Below are positions 37,485 to 48,832 of a DNA stretch of 64,000 bases, one piece after another. Position numbers and translations under genes: made by a program. Source of the DNA: Vitis vinifera (taxonomy: Eukaryota; Streptophyta; Magnoliopsida; Vitales; Vitaceae); NCBI RefSeq assembly GCF_030704535.1, contig NC_081822.1, positions 7,007,501-7,071,500 on the forward strand, in the 5' to 3' direction. The notes beneath the pieces are model-generated. The model was not told where the DNA came from. It saw only the letters and a list, made by a program, of their open reading frames with translations, and did no database searches. Within the stretch, counting starts at the first letter, position 1. Every line of letters starts with the position of its first letter.

Positions 37485-40400
37485 TCATACCTCAAAAAGC
37501 TCAAATGGACTGCCACGCCGATATACATCATTTTTCTTGCTCTTATCATTAGGGAAAATGCTGAACAATAGTGCTCTCCATCCAATAAGTAAGAAACCAG
37601 TGCTTCCCATGGTCACTAAGATAAAATTAGATGAAGGAATATGGCCTGATGTTGCTGCCCTTATAATTAATCCTAACTGCCAAGAAAGAGAAATGGAAAA
37701 ATCAGAGTTGAGAGATGACCATACCTGAACAAATTGTTGGAGGGATGGAAAATTGAGATTCATGCACTAAAGCAATCAACAATTATAAAAACTAAATAAA
37801 AATAAAGATATGCTGTGAAGAAATGTGTTCTGACTTATAATGGCAGTGTAGATAGAAGAATTTATAGGTCCTAATTGCATGTATTTCTCAGCTACATGTC
37901 CCTTTATTCAGTCCAACTTTTTAGGTTCATGTATCCCATGCTCTAACTTCACCACATCTTGGAATATCAATGTTAAGATAGTGCTCCCAATTAACCATTT
38001 TCTCCAATGTAATTAGGACACTGACATAGCAGTCATCACTTTATGCAGATAAAAAGTGCTCAACACAACAATATCGAAACAAAATGGAATGAAACACAAG
38101 GGTGGGAGTTTGAAACAGTGTCAGACATGGACAATTCTCAACGTTATCCAGGTCAAATGAATTTTCTCATTACTCTTAGGGGTGCAACTCAGAGCAGGTT
38201 GGGTCAGGATGATAATAAACCCAAACTTAACCCCAAGAAAAAATCACATCTGGCTAAATCCAAACCCTTTATCCCAAACGCAGGTTGAACTTGGGTTGGA
38301 GAAAAATGTATGGTAACAGCTTGGGTTGGGAGGGTAACGTGGATTAGTTATGTCAAAATTTCAGTTGTGTTGGTTGAGTAGCATAGATTGCACCCAAATA
38401 AGATAACATGTTTTGAGTATTAATTAAATTCTCAAAGTTAATTAAAGTTTATATATCAATAGTTAAATAATATAGTATAAACTTATATATATATAAAATA
38501 AAATATAATTCTCCAATTAAAATTATTAAATACTCAATTCAAGTTCCAGTTGCCTAATGTTCCAATACAAATTCAATTCAAGTTAGCTTTTTTTGCCAAA
38601 ACCTAACCCAAATTGCAAAAAGAGTTGCCCAAGCCTGCCCAAAAATCAGGTTGGGTTGGGTTGAACACATCATTGTTACACCCCCAACTTCTCTCATCCA
38701 TGCTCCCACTCACTTTTGCTCCTTTTCATTCTTCATTCACGTTTAAGTACAACTTCATGACAGGGAATGACATCGAATATCCACAATAAAAAGGCCCATA
38801 AACAACTGGCCTGTGTAATCTCCAGGCCCTATCTGAATGACAATCAGGTTGCCCAGGAAAGCCAATAAAGTCCCCATATCAATTCCATACAACTTACCAA
38901 ATGCCTGATTAGGCCCCATATGCTTTATTCCTGTGATGTCATTCAAATCTGGACTCAAACCACAAGTAATAGAAAATTGAACATGACAAAAGTCACAAAA
39001 CACCATATTTTTCACAACAGGTGGATGCAAGCGTCCTCTGGAACCATCCAAATTTAGATTTTAGCCATTCAATTGGATGTTGCCAGCCATAATATTAGTG
39101 AGACTATTAATACAGGTGGAAGCCACCCATCACAATTTGGTAATTTGCAGCACAAGCCCAGTGAGATTGTTCTGCATCAAATTCCTTCACTGATTCCTAT
39201 GCACTTAGACATCTAGGATGGCATTTGTACTGTAGGTAGGTCATCTCACCCTCAAATCCTATTAACAATGATTGTTTTAAGAATCCCATTCAATGCTGAA
39301 ATGTAATCAAAACCTTTAAAGTAACCAAAATATTAGAAATAATTGGAAAAATGCTTGAAGTTCATCTGAGATGATTGGGATTTGTGCAATCTGAACCAAT
39401 CACAATACCTCAAGATGTCTTCAACAAGATACGAGTTTCTATGTGTTGAAGAGGCTAAAAGAAGAAAACAATGTTGACAGTGACAAAACTTATAAGAAGA
39501 CATTTAAAACCCAACATATCAACCAAGCATGCATCTTATAGCAAACAGATGCAAAATAACAATTCAAGGACCAACAACACCATCATAAACTCCACAAATA
39601 TGCCCTAGAATTTATGAAGAAGCTAATATTGAATAACCACATTCTTCTAAGTTTCTAAACAGCAAGAAGCCCCAGAGATCCATGTCAAGGATCGCTTTTT
39701 TGGGATCAATGAAGAACCAAAAAATTGTGGAGAATGCAGCACTAGAACAGAATCCCCTTCTGTAATTGTACTACCATGAATGTGAAATTTCTATTCCCTC
39801 TTGGACTGAGAGAAAATTTCACCCAATCCTATTGTTTAACATATACTATCCTTTTAATCCCCACGGCAAATTTGACAGATTAAATTATTTGTTATATTTT
39901 ACAAACAATAAGAGGATCAGCATAGCAACCAAAAGCACGCCTAAAAGACCCATAAAACCTCAATAACCCCAAAAGCAAACTGTTTTGGTAGGTCCAAACC
40001 AAAAGATCATTCACTCAATAAATTAAGAGTCAGCAAAATGAATTGCAGTTTTAAACATTACTTTAGAGAGCTCATGTTCCTAACATCATTGTGTTGCTCC
40101 TATAAGACCCAACAATCCATTTCAATGCACAATCAAACCCTCCAGAAGGTAGTTAAATTTCAAGAAGAGAAATAAAATCACAGAGAATTTAAGCTTACAG
40201 GAATGCCCAAAGCCCATGATTTGGCAGCAGCAAGTACAGCCTTAGACAGACCATTCATGCCACGACCATCATCGCCATAACCTCCGAGAAAGTAAGCACT
40301 CAGAGTCCATCCTATCAACTCACCAGGACAACATTTATCATATAATAACCAGCTTCCACACTTTCCAAATGTATTCACAATGGATTATGAAAAAAGAAAG

Positions 40401-40959
40401 AAGAAAGGATAACAAATATACCTGCAATAAAAGGGTCAGCTGTACGCAGAGTTTCGAAGTCAATGACAGAGAACCCATGGCTGAATCTTCCAATTGCAGA
40501 GAACAAAATTAACGCCAACACATCCCCGCCGGCTAGCAGGGCCACTCGACTGATACACACGGAATTAAACACGTGAATTATTGACATATAGAAATACCTG
40601 GACATAAAGAAAGAACTTGAATTAGCCACCCACCCCCACTTCTCCAGACGCGACGCAGTAGCATTGGGTTTCTCGAATTGAATGACGCCTTCCAGAGGAA
40701 CGCTTTCCTGACCCACGAAAACAGTTGGGTCATTATTGAGGGGAAGTGAAGGGTTAGAATCGGAAGGAATCTGTTTGGCTGCAGGAGTGGAATCGAGGCC
40801 GCCATCTGCCTTTGCCAGTGTGATATGAAGGGTTCTTCTAGAGCTCTTGCGGTTAGAGAAGAGGGTTGGTTTTGGCTTTGAGAATTTGGGAGGGGGGGAA
40901 AACGAACAACACGCCCTCCCTGATAGACCCCCGCTTGCTGCTTGGCTCACCAGAAGCAT
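37485..40959 (-). CDS. Plastid-targeted DUF3054 membrane protein
   Basis: Four exons on the minus strand: 40959-40634, 40549-40422, 40311-40199 and 37676-37485, giving 252 residues if the stop directly after FELFEV is used. All frames join across GT-AG introns. The last intron seen is about 2.5 kb. Residues 1-50 are rich in Ser, Arg and Lys with few acidic residues (GRACCSFSPPPKF, NRKSSRRTLHI), a typical chloroplast transit peptide. From about residue 106 come the DUF3054 features: WGRVALLAGGDVLALILFSA, IGRFSHG, TADPFIAGW, AYFLGGYGDDGRG, then KSWALGIPLGLIIRAATSGH and SSNFILVTMGSTGFLLIGWR, which form several predicted membrane helices. The function of the family is not established. The 3' end is uncertain: relatives may continue past FELFE through another intron (donor gtatg at 37490). 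Confidence 0.85.
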
Positions 40960-41864
40960 TATCTCTGAATTTTGCTTGTCCCCGAAAATACCATCTGATA
41001 GGGTTGGCCCGTCGGTGATTTGAGGACTTCAAAATTTTCAAGTTTCACAAACCTCGAAGCTGCCCCTAAATTCAATTCATTATCTTTCTTCTTCAATTTA
41101 ATTATTATTTTTTCCTCTGTGCTGTTTTGACTCCTTTAGTTTTTTTATTTAAAAAAAAATCATGAGTATGCCACAAAATATTAAAAATACGCATTTCACA
41201 TTTTTATTTAAAATTTATTTAATGATAATTTTAATAAACATTTTTAAATATTAAAAATATTATAAACATTTTTGTTGTGGTCTATGGCTCATATTTAAAC
41301 AAAAGACATATGGAGAAAAATTGACAAATGCAGGAGCGATAGCATTTGTCATTCAGGCTTGTATTTCTATTATTGTGGGCGAATGATAGATTGGAGGTGC
41401 GAGGCACGACTCAAGAGTATTTTTGGAATTTCATTATCCAATGGTTAGTATAAATATCATTTTATATAATCTTAATTTTAACATAGTGAAAATCATCTCT
41501 CTTGTTCCTGTGAATGTATGTAATTAACCGAACTACATTAAATCTGCAAATTCTTCTTTCTCATTTTTATATTATTTTTACCATAAATCGTTGTACGGAA
41601 TTCAATACATTTTGTAGAATGACAATCAAATATGCTTTTTAATGGTATTCATCATCCTGTAGAGTACGGGGCCACGATCAACCCGTATAGAGGCGAGTGG
41701 AAAGTTTTTAATGCTAAAAATATTGGGTTAGCAGCCTTCTGCTATCCTCCAAATCTAATAAATATGAAGACTTACTTCAACTCATCTTGACATAATTTTA
41801 AACTGGGTAACTCAACCTGGTGGTTGGCATGGTTGATTTATGGCACAAGGGTGTGCTGACTGCT
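40960..41864. other. DUF3054 gene upstream region and intergenic
   Basis: The first part is the likely leader and promoter of the minus-strand DUF3054 gene; the rest is AT-rich. The stretch near 41640-41830 may belong to the end of the neighbouring decayed Copia element, but I cannot show an LTR there. Confidence 0.3.
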
Positions 41865-42179
41865 TTATTTTCTCAGTTTTTGAATCAACAACGTTGATGG
41901 ATTCCACGTGTTTGGAGAAAACTCGATTCTCAACTTTGCTTCGAAATAATCTTGTCCCTTCCTCATACAGCGTACATTTGAATTAGCATGCCCTCCCTTA
42001 TAAATCCTTTCTTTGTTGAAATTATTTAATTGTTGAATTGTTCTAGCCATATTTCCTTCATTCTCATGGAGTCGATTTAAAGGATGCGTTATATCCGTGT
42101 GAAAGTGATTCAAGATTTTTGTAATGTATGTCGATTGAAGTAAAAGCTCCATTTGAAAAAAAGTTTAGTACGAAAGTTC

Positions 42180-42890
42180 AAATAAAATTTTGTTTTTTTA
42201 AAATTTTTTATCTCAATTTTTTTAAAATGGTTTATTATTTTTCTGAACGCTTTAGAAGTTCTAATAGAATTTAAATAATCAACATATATTGCAATAATTA
42301 TAAGTTTGGTTTGTTATTCATTATTGAAAATGCATAGACATATAAAATCATTCACGTTCCCTTCTTTTAATATGCATAGGTTGATCTTACTTCAATCCAT
42401 TCAAGAATCATTGTAACTTATAAGTACATATTTAGAGAGTTTCCATTATTTGATTATGACAGTATAAACCCTTTAGAGAATTATTTAGAATTATTTATTT
42501 TAGACATTTTAAATCCTTCATAAAACTATTTGTTTTAACCATTTTTAAATTATTCAAAGAATTATTGTTTTCAAACATTTTAGGTCTTTTGGGGAATTTA
42601 GCATATCTATGGAGCCATGTGAATATATTTTAGTTATATCATAAAGTATAGATCAAGTCGTTCATAAACTATTAATCATATAATTAAATCGTCAAGACAG
42701 TTGATAGAAGATTTGTACATGAAACCTTATGTCACTAATTGGGTTTTATATCTTATGATATTATTTTTTTCTTCACGTTTTCATACAAATACTCATTTGT
42801 ACGTAACATGTTTTGTGTTTTTAAGCGTTTGGACTACAAATCCAAATATTTCTCGTTTTATTAACAAGTTTAACTCTACATGCATAACAT
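42180..42890 (-). pseudogene. Copia reverse transcriptase remnant
   Basis: Minus-strand pieces include YKWVF followed by NNIIRYKTQLVT near 42815-42740 (compare KWVFK...YKARLVAQGF), and LKEGNVNDFICLCIF then IIIAIYVDYLNSIRTSKAF near 42370-42240. The catalytic YVDD appears as YVDY (42275-42286). Stops and frame changes are frequent. ATG-to-stop frame 41865-42152 continues with QSTYITKILNHFHTDITHPL, resembling the region downstream of reverse transcriptase. Confidence 0.72.
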
Positions 42891-43376
42891 CTTTCCATTT
42901 ATAATCAATCATTTCTATGTTGACATTCTTTCATATTTTGTAGTTTAGGATCTCTATCAAATTCTTATGATGTCAATGTCACGTGAAAAGTCAAAATATT
43001 ATTAATAATATTATTATTTTGATCTCATTTTATATGTACATAATTTATTGAGATCTCACAGTATTCAAATATATGTGTCTTTTTAGGAGATACTCCTTCA
43101 TTTTGTATCTCTTAAGGTAAAAGCGTTTTTTGTTCAATATACCCTTCTTCAAGGACTATTTATTTTATTTGTGCCTCATTGGGGCGTAGGTTCATCATTT
43201 GTAGACTAGTTAATCATTTTATGACCTTTTCAAGAGTGTTAACTTTTCCTTATGTTCTCATTTTTCAAGAAACGACATCCTTTGAGTTGATAAATCTACC
43301 ATGCTTCAGACATATCTTAAATTCATTTGTTAATTACCTTACATGGATATCAATTCATACTAAAATATTTGTGTGA

Positions 43377-44653
43377 AACCAAGGTTTGGTTAATCTTGAT
43401 TTTGATGATAACAAAACAAGGTTTAGAACTAATGATCATATTTTAAGTGTGATTAGGCAAGACGACTTCCAAAGTGGCAATCTAAAGACAAATCAAGCCA
43501 AAGAGAAATCATGAAGAAGAAGACCACCTCAAAGAGAAGAGTTTTTCAAGACCCAAGTTTCTTAAGATCTCTTTGTAAGGTTGTTGGTGCACTAGGACTT
43601 TAATGCATTTTATTCGTTATTTATGCACCAAAATCATTCAAGAGTAATATTGTTTTAAATATCTTAAGAATTGGATGATTTCATGTTTTCAACTAAAACC
43701 TTGTGTTAAATGATTTTCAAACTTGTGTTAAAAGGTTCTAAGTTGAAAAAGGTTGAGTGTTGAGCCAAAAAAATGGCTCAACCGATCAAGGACCGGTTGA
43801 GGGAGGCCAAAAAGTTTATCTTTCTCTTAGTGGCCTTCTTTTCCCGGTCAAGGTTGAACCTCAACCGGTTGAGGTCCGATCGAGGACCGGTTGAGGTCCA
43901 GTCGAGGATCGGTTGAGGTCCGGTCGAGGACCGGTTGAGGCTCAACGGTCACTTTTCCTAACGGCTAGTCAACCGGTCGAACCCCCAACGGCTAGTTTGA
44001 CTTTTTTCTTCTATAAAAAGGCTCCAATCTTCATTGTTTCATAAGTTTAACTTTCCCAAATCTTTCTTAATTATATTTGAGCCTTGGAAGAGTATTTTTT
44101 TAGTGCACCATTATTTCAAAACTTGCATATCTTTAGTGCACCATTCAATCCTAGTTTCTCTTGTATCATTTGAGCTTAAAGTTCTTGTGTTATGATTTTT
44201 TTAGAGATCATTTTATTTGTAAACCTTTGAAAAAAAGTTTCTCAAGTGTAAAGTATCACTTGAGGGGTTGTTCAAGAGAGGGATATCTCTTGAGAAGTGT
44301 AAAGGGTGCTTGGAGCCAAAAGTCCAAGAGGGTGAATTAGAACCATAATCCAATTGTATTGCTTGAAGGCTTGGTTTGGAAGCCTTGGATTAGTGGAACC
44401 TCAAGCTCGGGATTTAAGTTAAAGGAGAGTGGATGTAGGCTGGGTTGTATCGAACCACTATAAACCCTTGTGTTTGCTTTCTCTCTTCCCTACTCTTTAA
44501 TTTATAAGCAATTGTCTTTATATTGCTTATTATATACTTGCATACAATTGTCTCTTCATTCACATAGTTTATATTTGCGAAAAGAGACCATCACTCTATT
44601 CACTCCCCCTCTAAGGTGATTACCATAGGTTGGATTAGCCTCAAATTCCTAAC
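43377..44653 (+). mobile_element. Solo-LTR-like element inserted in the Copia remnant
   Basis: A block of about 1.28 kb begins near tgaaaccaaggtttgg and ends tcaaattcctaaca. It has a promoter-like tataaaaagg at about 44013 preceded by a cluster of CAACCGGTTGAGG-type repeats, and a pyrimidine-rich tail, as expected of a plant LTR. No coding internal region or primer-binding site follows. It separates integrase and reverse transcriptase remnants of the opposite-strand Copia element, so it inserted later. A diverged, inverted relative lies at 16299-17640. Confidence 0.68.
43840..43955 (+). repeat. CCGGTTGAGGTCC tandem repeat cluster inside the LTR
   Basis: About four units of roughly 22 bp alternate ccggttgaggtcc and ggtcgagga strings (for example gaccggttgaggtccggtcg). 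The repeat lies shortly before the TATA-like string of the LTR at about 44013. GC content is well above the flanks. Confidence 0.75.
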
Positions 44654-44799
44654 AATTTACACTCGATATATATGACTTTATCACTTTCTTTATTTCAATG
44701 AATACATTTAGTAAGTAGTTTGCCAAATTTTGCACATAAATGAACCTTTGAACTTCTAATTCTCGTTGATTTGTCTAAGAATTAAGATGAGATAAAGTT

Positions 44800-45540
44800 G
44801 ATGCATCCCAAGCAATTTCTCATTATTCTTTTGAAATCAACTTTTCTCACCCCAAATGGCGGGAAAATAGTTTCATCAAACTGACAATTTGTAAAGCAAG
44901 TCGTAGAAACATCAATTGTCAAGAGTTCAAGATACCTTATGATAGATTAAGAATAAAAAATTTACATACATCTCAAGTCTTCATTAAAAAAACTCATTTT
45001 AATGTGTTGTATGATGCAATTGGTACATACACCACACAATTGGAGATTCATAAATGAGAGACATTTAATTATTTTCCAAATATGAGTTGTAAAAGGGAGT
45101 ATTGATGGTAAGTTATAGGTCAAATATAAACTAAAGTTCTAATATGCATAATAGCATGTCCTTAGACAAAAATGAGAAAATTGGTTTTCATTAGTAAAGG
45201 CCGAGCAATTAATTAGAGGCGTTTAAAGAAGGATTCTATCAAACCATTTTAGGTATGAGCATGATCAACAAGATGTTGAATATTAATCACAATTGACATA
45301 CAATAGTCGATGAATGTTTGAAAAATAAATTCAGTAGTATTATCAATATGTATTGTCTTGATCGAATAATCAATAAATTGTGTTCATAATCTTATTATTT
45401 GTATAAGACACTTAACACAAACGATATTACATGTATAAATGAGACAAACGCCTAACCACTTAGTAGAGAAATCTATTAACATCATAAAATAATATAATGG
45501 TCCGCATAGTGGGTAGATATGCCCACATATATCATCGTAT
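44800..45540 (-). pseudogene. Copia integrase remnant
   Basis: Minus-strand translation gives degraded but recognisable Copia integrase phrases: DICGHIYPLCGPLYYFMMLI followed by DFSTKW near 45530-45450, a HAHT-stop-NGLIE string near 45262-45237 corresponding to the HVHTQNGLAE region, and, further on, FDETIFPPFG near 44880-44840 from the downstream part of pol. In-frame stops interrupt all of them. Identification is from recalled Copia consensus. Confidence 0.72.
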
Positions 45541-46578
45541 ATTCTTTCTAAAAACAATGAGCTTATCCCCTATAAGCTTTTGGTTAGGAACAATAGAAGT
45601 CATATAAATACATTCTATATTGCTTTATGACATTTTCAATCAAATAGTCATTTTTACGGGTATATTTAAAATTGAGCAAATTTCTTCCCGATATAATACA
45701 AAACATCGTTTATATAAAGTATTGTTCGATTTGGTAGCATAATATTTGCTCTTTAGGATCCTTCAATCAAGTTTGTAGTACCTGATATGGTACCAACATT
45801 AACATTTACTAATGTTAATTTGAAAAAATAGCTTTTATCTCAAATAATTATGTGTATGTGAACGCATAATTTATGAAATACATATCTTCCTCATTCACCT
45901 TGAAATAACAAATGCAATTTTATATAAGAATAATATTTGACAAAAACAAACACATGATAAATAAAGATAATAAATATAATGACAATATACGATGTCTCTT
46001 CAATTAATAAGAATATTTTCATCATTTGCTCACTAAAACATTTAAAGAAATCAAAATATATCAAAGTATGTTAAAGATCTAATTTATCACTATGAATGAA
46101 AATCATTTTCATCTCTTCCACTTTTATGTTTAATGATACTTTGTAAAAATTGACTAAAAATTTAGACATATGATAAGTACACAAACAATACTTTTTCTTA
46201 CCACACCCATAATAACACCCATAATAATTATCAATATTGTTTAACTTCTAGTGAAATTGTATGATTTATTTTGTTATGTCAACTTTCAATTTGGTATTAA
46301 TAATCAAAGAAGGAGATTTGCATTCGCTTATATGAATAACATTATTATGCATCAACAACCCTAAGTTTAAGATCAAAAGATTACATTCAAAGCAATATGT
46401 ATTGGTAATGGATTATGGAATGAAAATAGACAAAATGCAAAGTTGTAAAGAATAATAAAGAGTATACCCCATATATATAGAGGAGAGGAGAATTGAGAAA
46501 ATTAGAACTTTTCTTGCTTCTTTATACAAGAGAAAGGAAGTCTTTTATAAGCTTTACAAATGACTTCCATTTAATACT

Positions 46579-47170
46579 CATCTTTAAAATGAGTATATGA
46601 CAAACTTACTTCTTATTCTATCTTATGTTTTTAGATTATAAAACCCATTATTTATCTATTTTAGAATATTGTTAGTCCTTTCTCTTCCGTCTCACACTCT
46701 AACAAAGACGCCATTAGAATTTGATACATCTTTAAAATGAGTATATGACAAACTTACTTCTTATTCTATCCCATGTTTTCATATTATAAAACCCATTATT
46801 TATCTATTTTAGAATATTGTTAGTCCTTTCTCCTCCGTCTCACACTCTTAACAAAGACGCCATTAGAATTTGATACATCTTTAATATGAGTATATGACAA
46901 ACTTAGTTCTTATTCTATCTTATGTTTTCAGATTATAAACCCCGTTATCTATCTATTTTAGAATATTGTTAGTCCTTTCTCTTCCGTCTCACACTCTAAC
47001 AAAGACGCCATTAGAATTTGATACATCTTTAAAATGAGTATATGACAAACTTCTTATTCTATCTTATGTTTTCAGATTATAAAACCCGTTATTTATCTAT
47101 TTTAGAATATTGTTAGTCCTTTCTCTTCCATCTCACACTCTAACAAAGACGCCGTTAGAATTTGATACAT
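46579..47170 (-). repeat. Four-copy tandem repeat, about 148-bp unit
   Basis: Units start at the string tctttaa(a/t)atgagtat at 46581, 46729, 46878 and 47026, so the period is 148-149 bp. Each unit carries gacaaact, tcttattctatc, tttagaatattgttagtcc, cgtctcacactc and gacgcc(a/g)ttagaatttgatacat. The last copy lacks about 8 bases after gacaaactt. The units are only a few substitutions apart. On the minus strand the array begins at the apparent LTR start and lies upstream of a TATA-like tatatatat (about 46475), so it looks like a U3 repeat of the decayed Copia LTR. Confidence 0.88.
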
Positions 47171-47180
47171 GCAGACAACA

Positions 47181-48832
47181 ATTATCAATATACACATCTG
47201 ACACTTGGGCCTCACTTACATGAAAGTTCCAGCCTTATAAGCTGGACCTCAAACATGGCCTCGCCCAGAAAATTAGAGGACTGCGTTGTTATCCGATGGC
47301 TCCTCAAGGTCTCGAACAGAAAAAAATAAATTGAAGGTAGAAAGAGCTCAAAATGGAAGCTTAACGTTTGTTTAGGAAATGTTTTTCTTGAAAAAATAGT
47401 TTTTGAAAGCATTTTTTTTTTTTTCAAAATAAACTCTGGAATGTTCTCAACCTATTTGTTTTCTTCATCTTTCTAAATATTTCTTAAAAATAACCTTATA
47501 TAGGAAGTGAAAAACCACTACAGCATCATGAGATAGACAGAGCCCAAAAGTGGAAGCCCCCTTCACCGCTTCGTATATTACATAGAAACCACTCCACATG
47601 TATGCCATGTATGGCAAGTATCGAAAGAGCATTTCCACATAACTGTCTTGCTTGCAGAGCATGACTTTTTTCCTAAAATTTCCAGTAACTGAAAGAAAAT
47701 GTCCAAAAGCTGCATTGATTCTAACAAGAAAAAGGAAGATGGCAGCTGAGTAAAAAAAGACTCCATAGCTGCTGTTCAGGAACCGAGAGCTAAACTTTTA
47801 TGCCACCCTTTATCAGCAAGATAATACATACACCGCAAATACCATTCAATATGGATGCACATTACTTTGGTTAAAATGAGATGAAGAGGACTATAACAAC
47901 AAATCCACTAAGGATTTGTGTACACAATCTTCAAGAGCATCATACTAAGGATTTGAGAGCATAATTTTATATAGATTAATCACCACTCATGACAGCAACT
48001 GCATTTGAGCAGAACAAATGTCAATAAAGCCATATAAATTCTCCTAGTAAAGGTAGAGGGGAGAATTTTATACCTCCAAAGTATATGATCAATCTATTCA
48101 TTTGGCTAGCCAATCAAACAAAAGTACGTGAGAGGAATATAAACGGGGGACCATACTCGCCATTCTCTTACACTAGACTCTCGAAATTGCTTCCCACATA
48201 AGACACAACAAACCCAAATAAATATATGCATATATTATAACATTTAGGAACCGTTATGAAAAAACAAAAAGAGTCCATCACTAGGAGAGCATTGCGAAGG
48301 GTCTTACAGATAGATCCTCTTTCTGGGATGCTAAATTTTTTTTACTTTCAAGTGACAGAATAAAATTTGGGGCAATGCTAAAAATTATTAGCTCACAGAA
48401 GATCACCCAAATTCATTTAACAAGAACAAGAGCTCTGCTTTAATACTACATTGTTTTGGCAATCTATAATACCTACCAGACAAATAAATAGATCAAGGTA
48501 ACTCAAAGTGGGAATACAGTGAAATATGCTTTTAAATATAGTTGACGGTGAATACGAATGAAAGATCATATTGTGAATGAACCTTGAAACCAAAGCTTTG
48601 GCTGCAACACCATGTGCCATTGTCGTAGGACCTTGCAGATAGGGGAAAAAATATGATGTAGTTTTGAATTTAGAAACAATTATATTACACAAGACAAATC
48701 CTGTATGGATAAATTATTGAAACCTAAGATAACAAAGCAAGAATGTTTATGGTCAGGAAACAGAACCAATAATGTAAAGGAGCAGTCCTAACCCCGTCAG
48801 TATGATACTCACCAATCTCTCAATGTAGAGTG
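47181..48832 (-). other. 3' region of the RNA-binding protein gene
   Basis: No separate gene. On the minus strand a good donor (attg then gtgagtatc) lies at 48812, only about 20 nt after the stop codon of the RRM gene, and acceptor-like sites follow (for example ctatctgcaag before about 48634). A 3' UTR intron is therefore possible. The small open frames (48417-48692, 47465-47662, 47212-47427) are unrecognised and may lie in UTR exons. Confidence 0.4.

Larger units (their letters stand above)
41865..47180 (-). mobile_element. Decayed Copia retrotransposon, minus strand, interrupted by another LTR
   Basis: On the minus strand, from right to left, come an LTR-like region with tandem repeats (about 47180-46330), a poorly conserved gag/pre-integrase part, integrase remnants (about 45540-44800), an inserted foreign LTR (44653-43377), reverse transcriptase remnants (about 42890-42180) and a small RNase-H-side remnant (about 42152-42050). 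The order integrase before reverse transcriptase is the Copia order. Stops and frameshifts are dense throughout, so no protein is made. No 3' LTR was found. The element must be old, and the inserted LTR younger. Confidence 0.75.

Noticed and set aside
46579..47170. Regular repeat array considered as CRISPR-like
   Set aside because: Units are directly adjacent with no unique spacers, 148 bp long, in a plant retroelement LTR.
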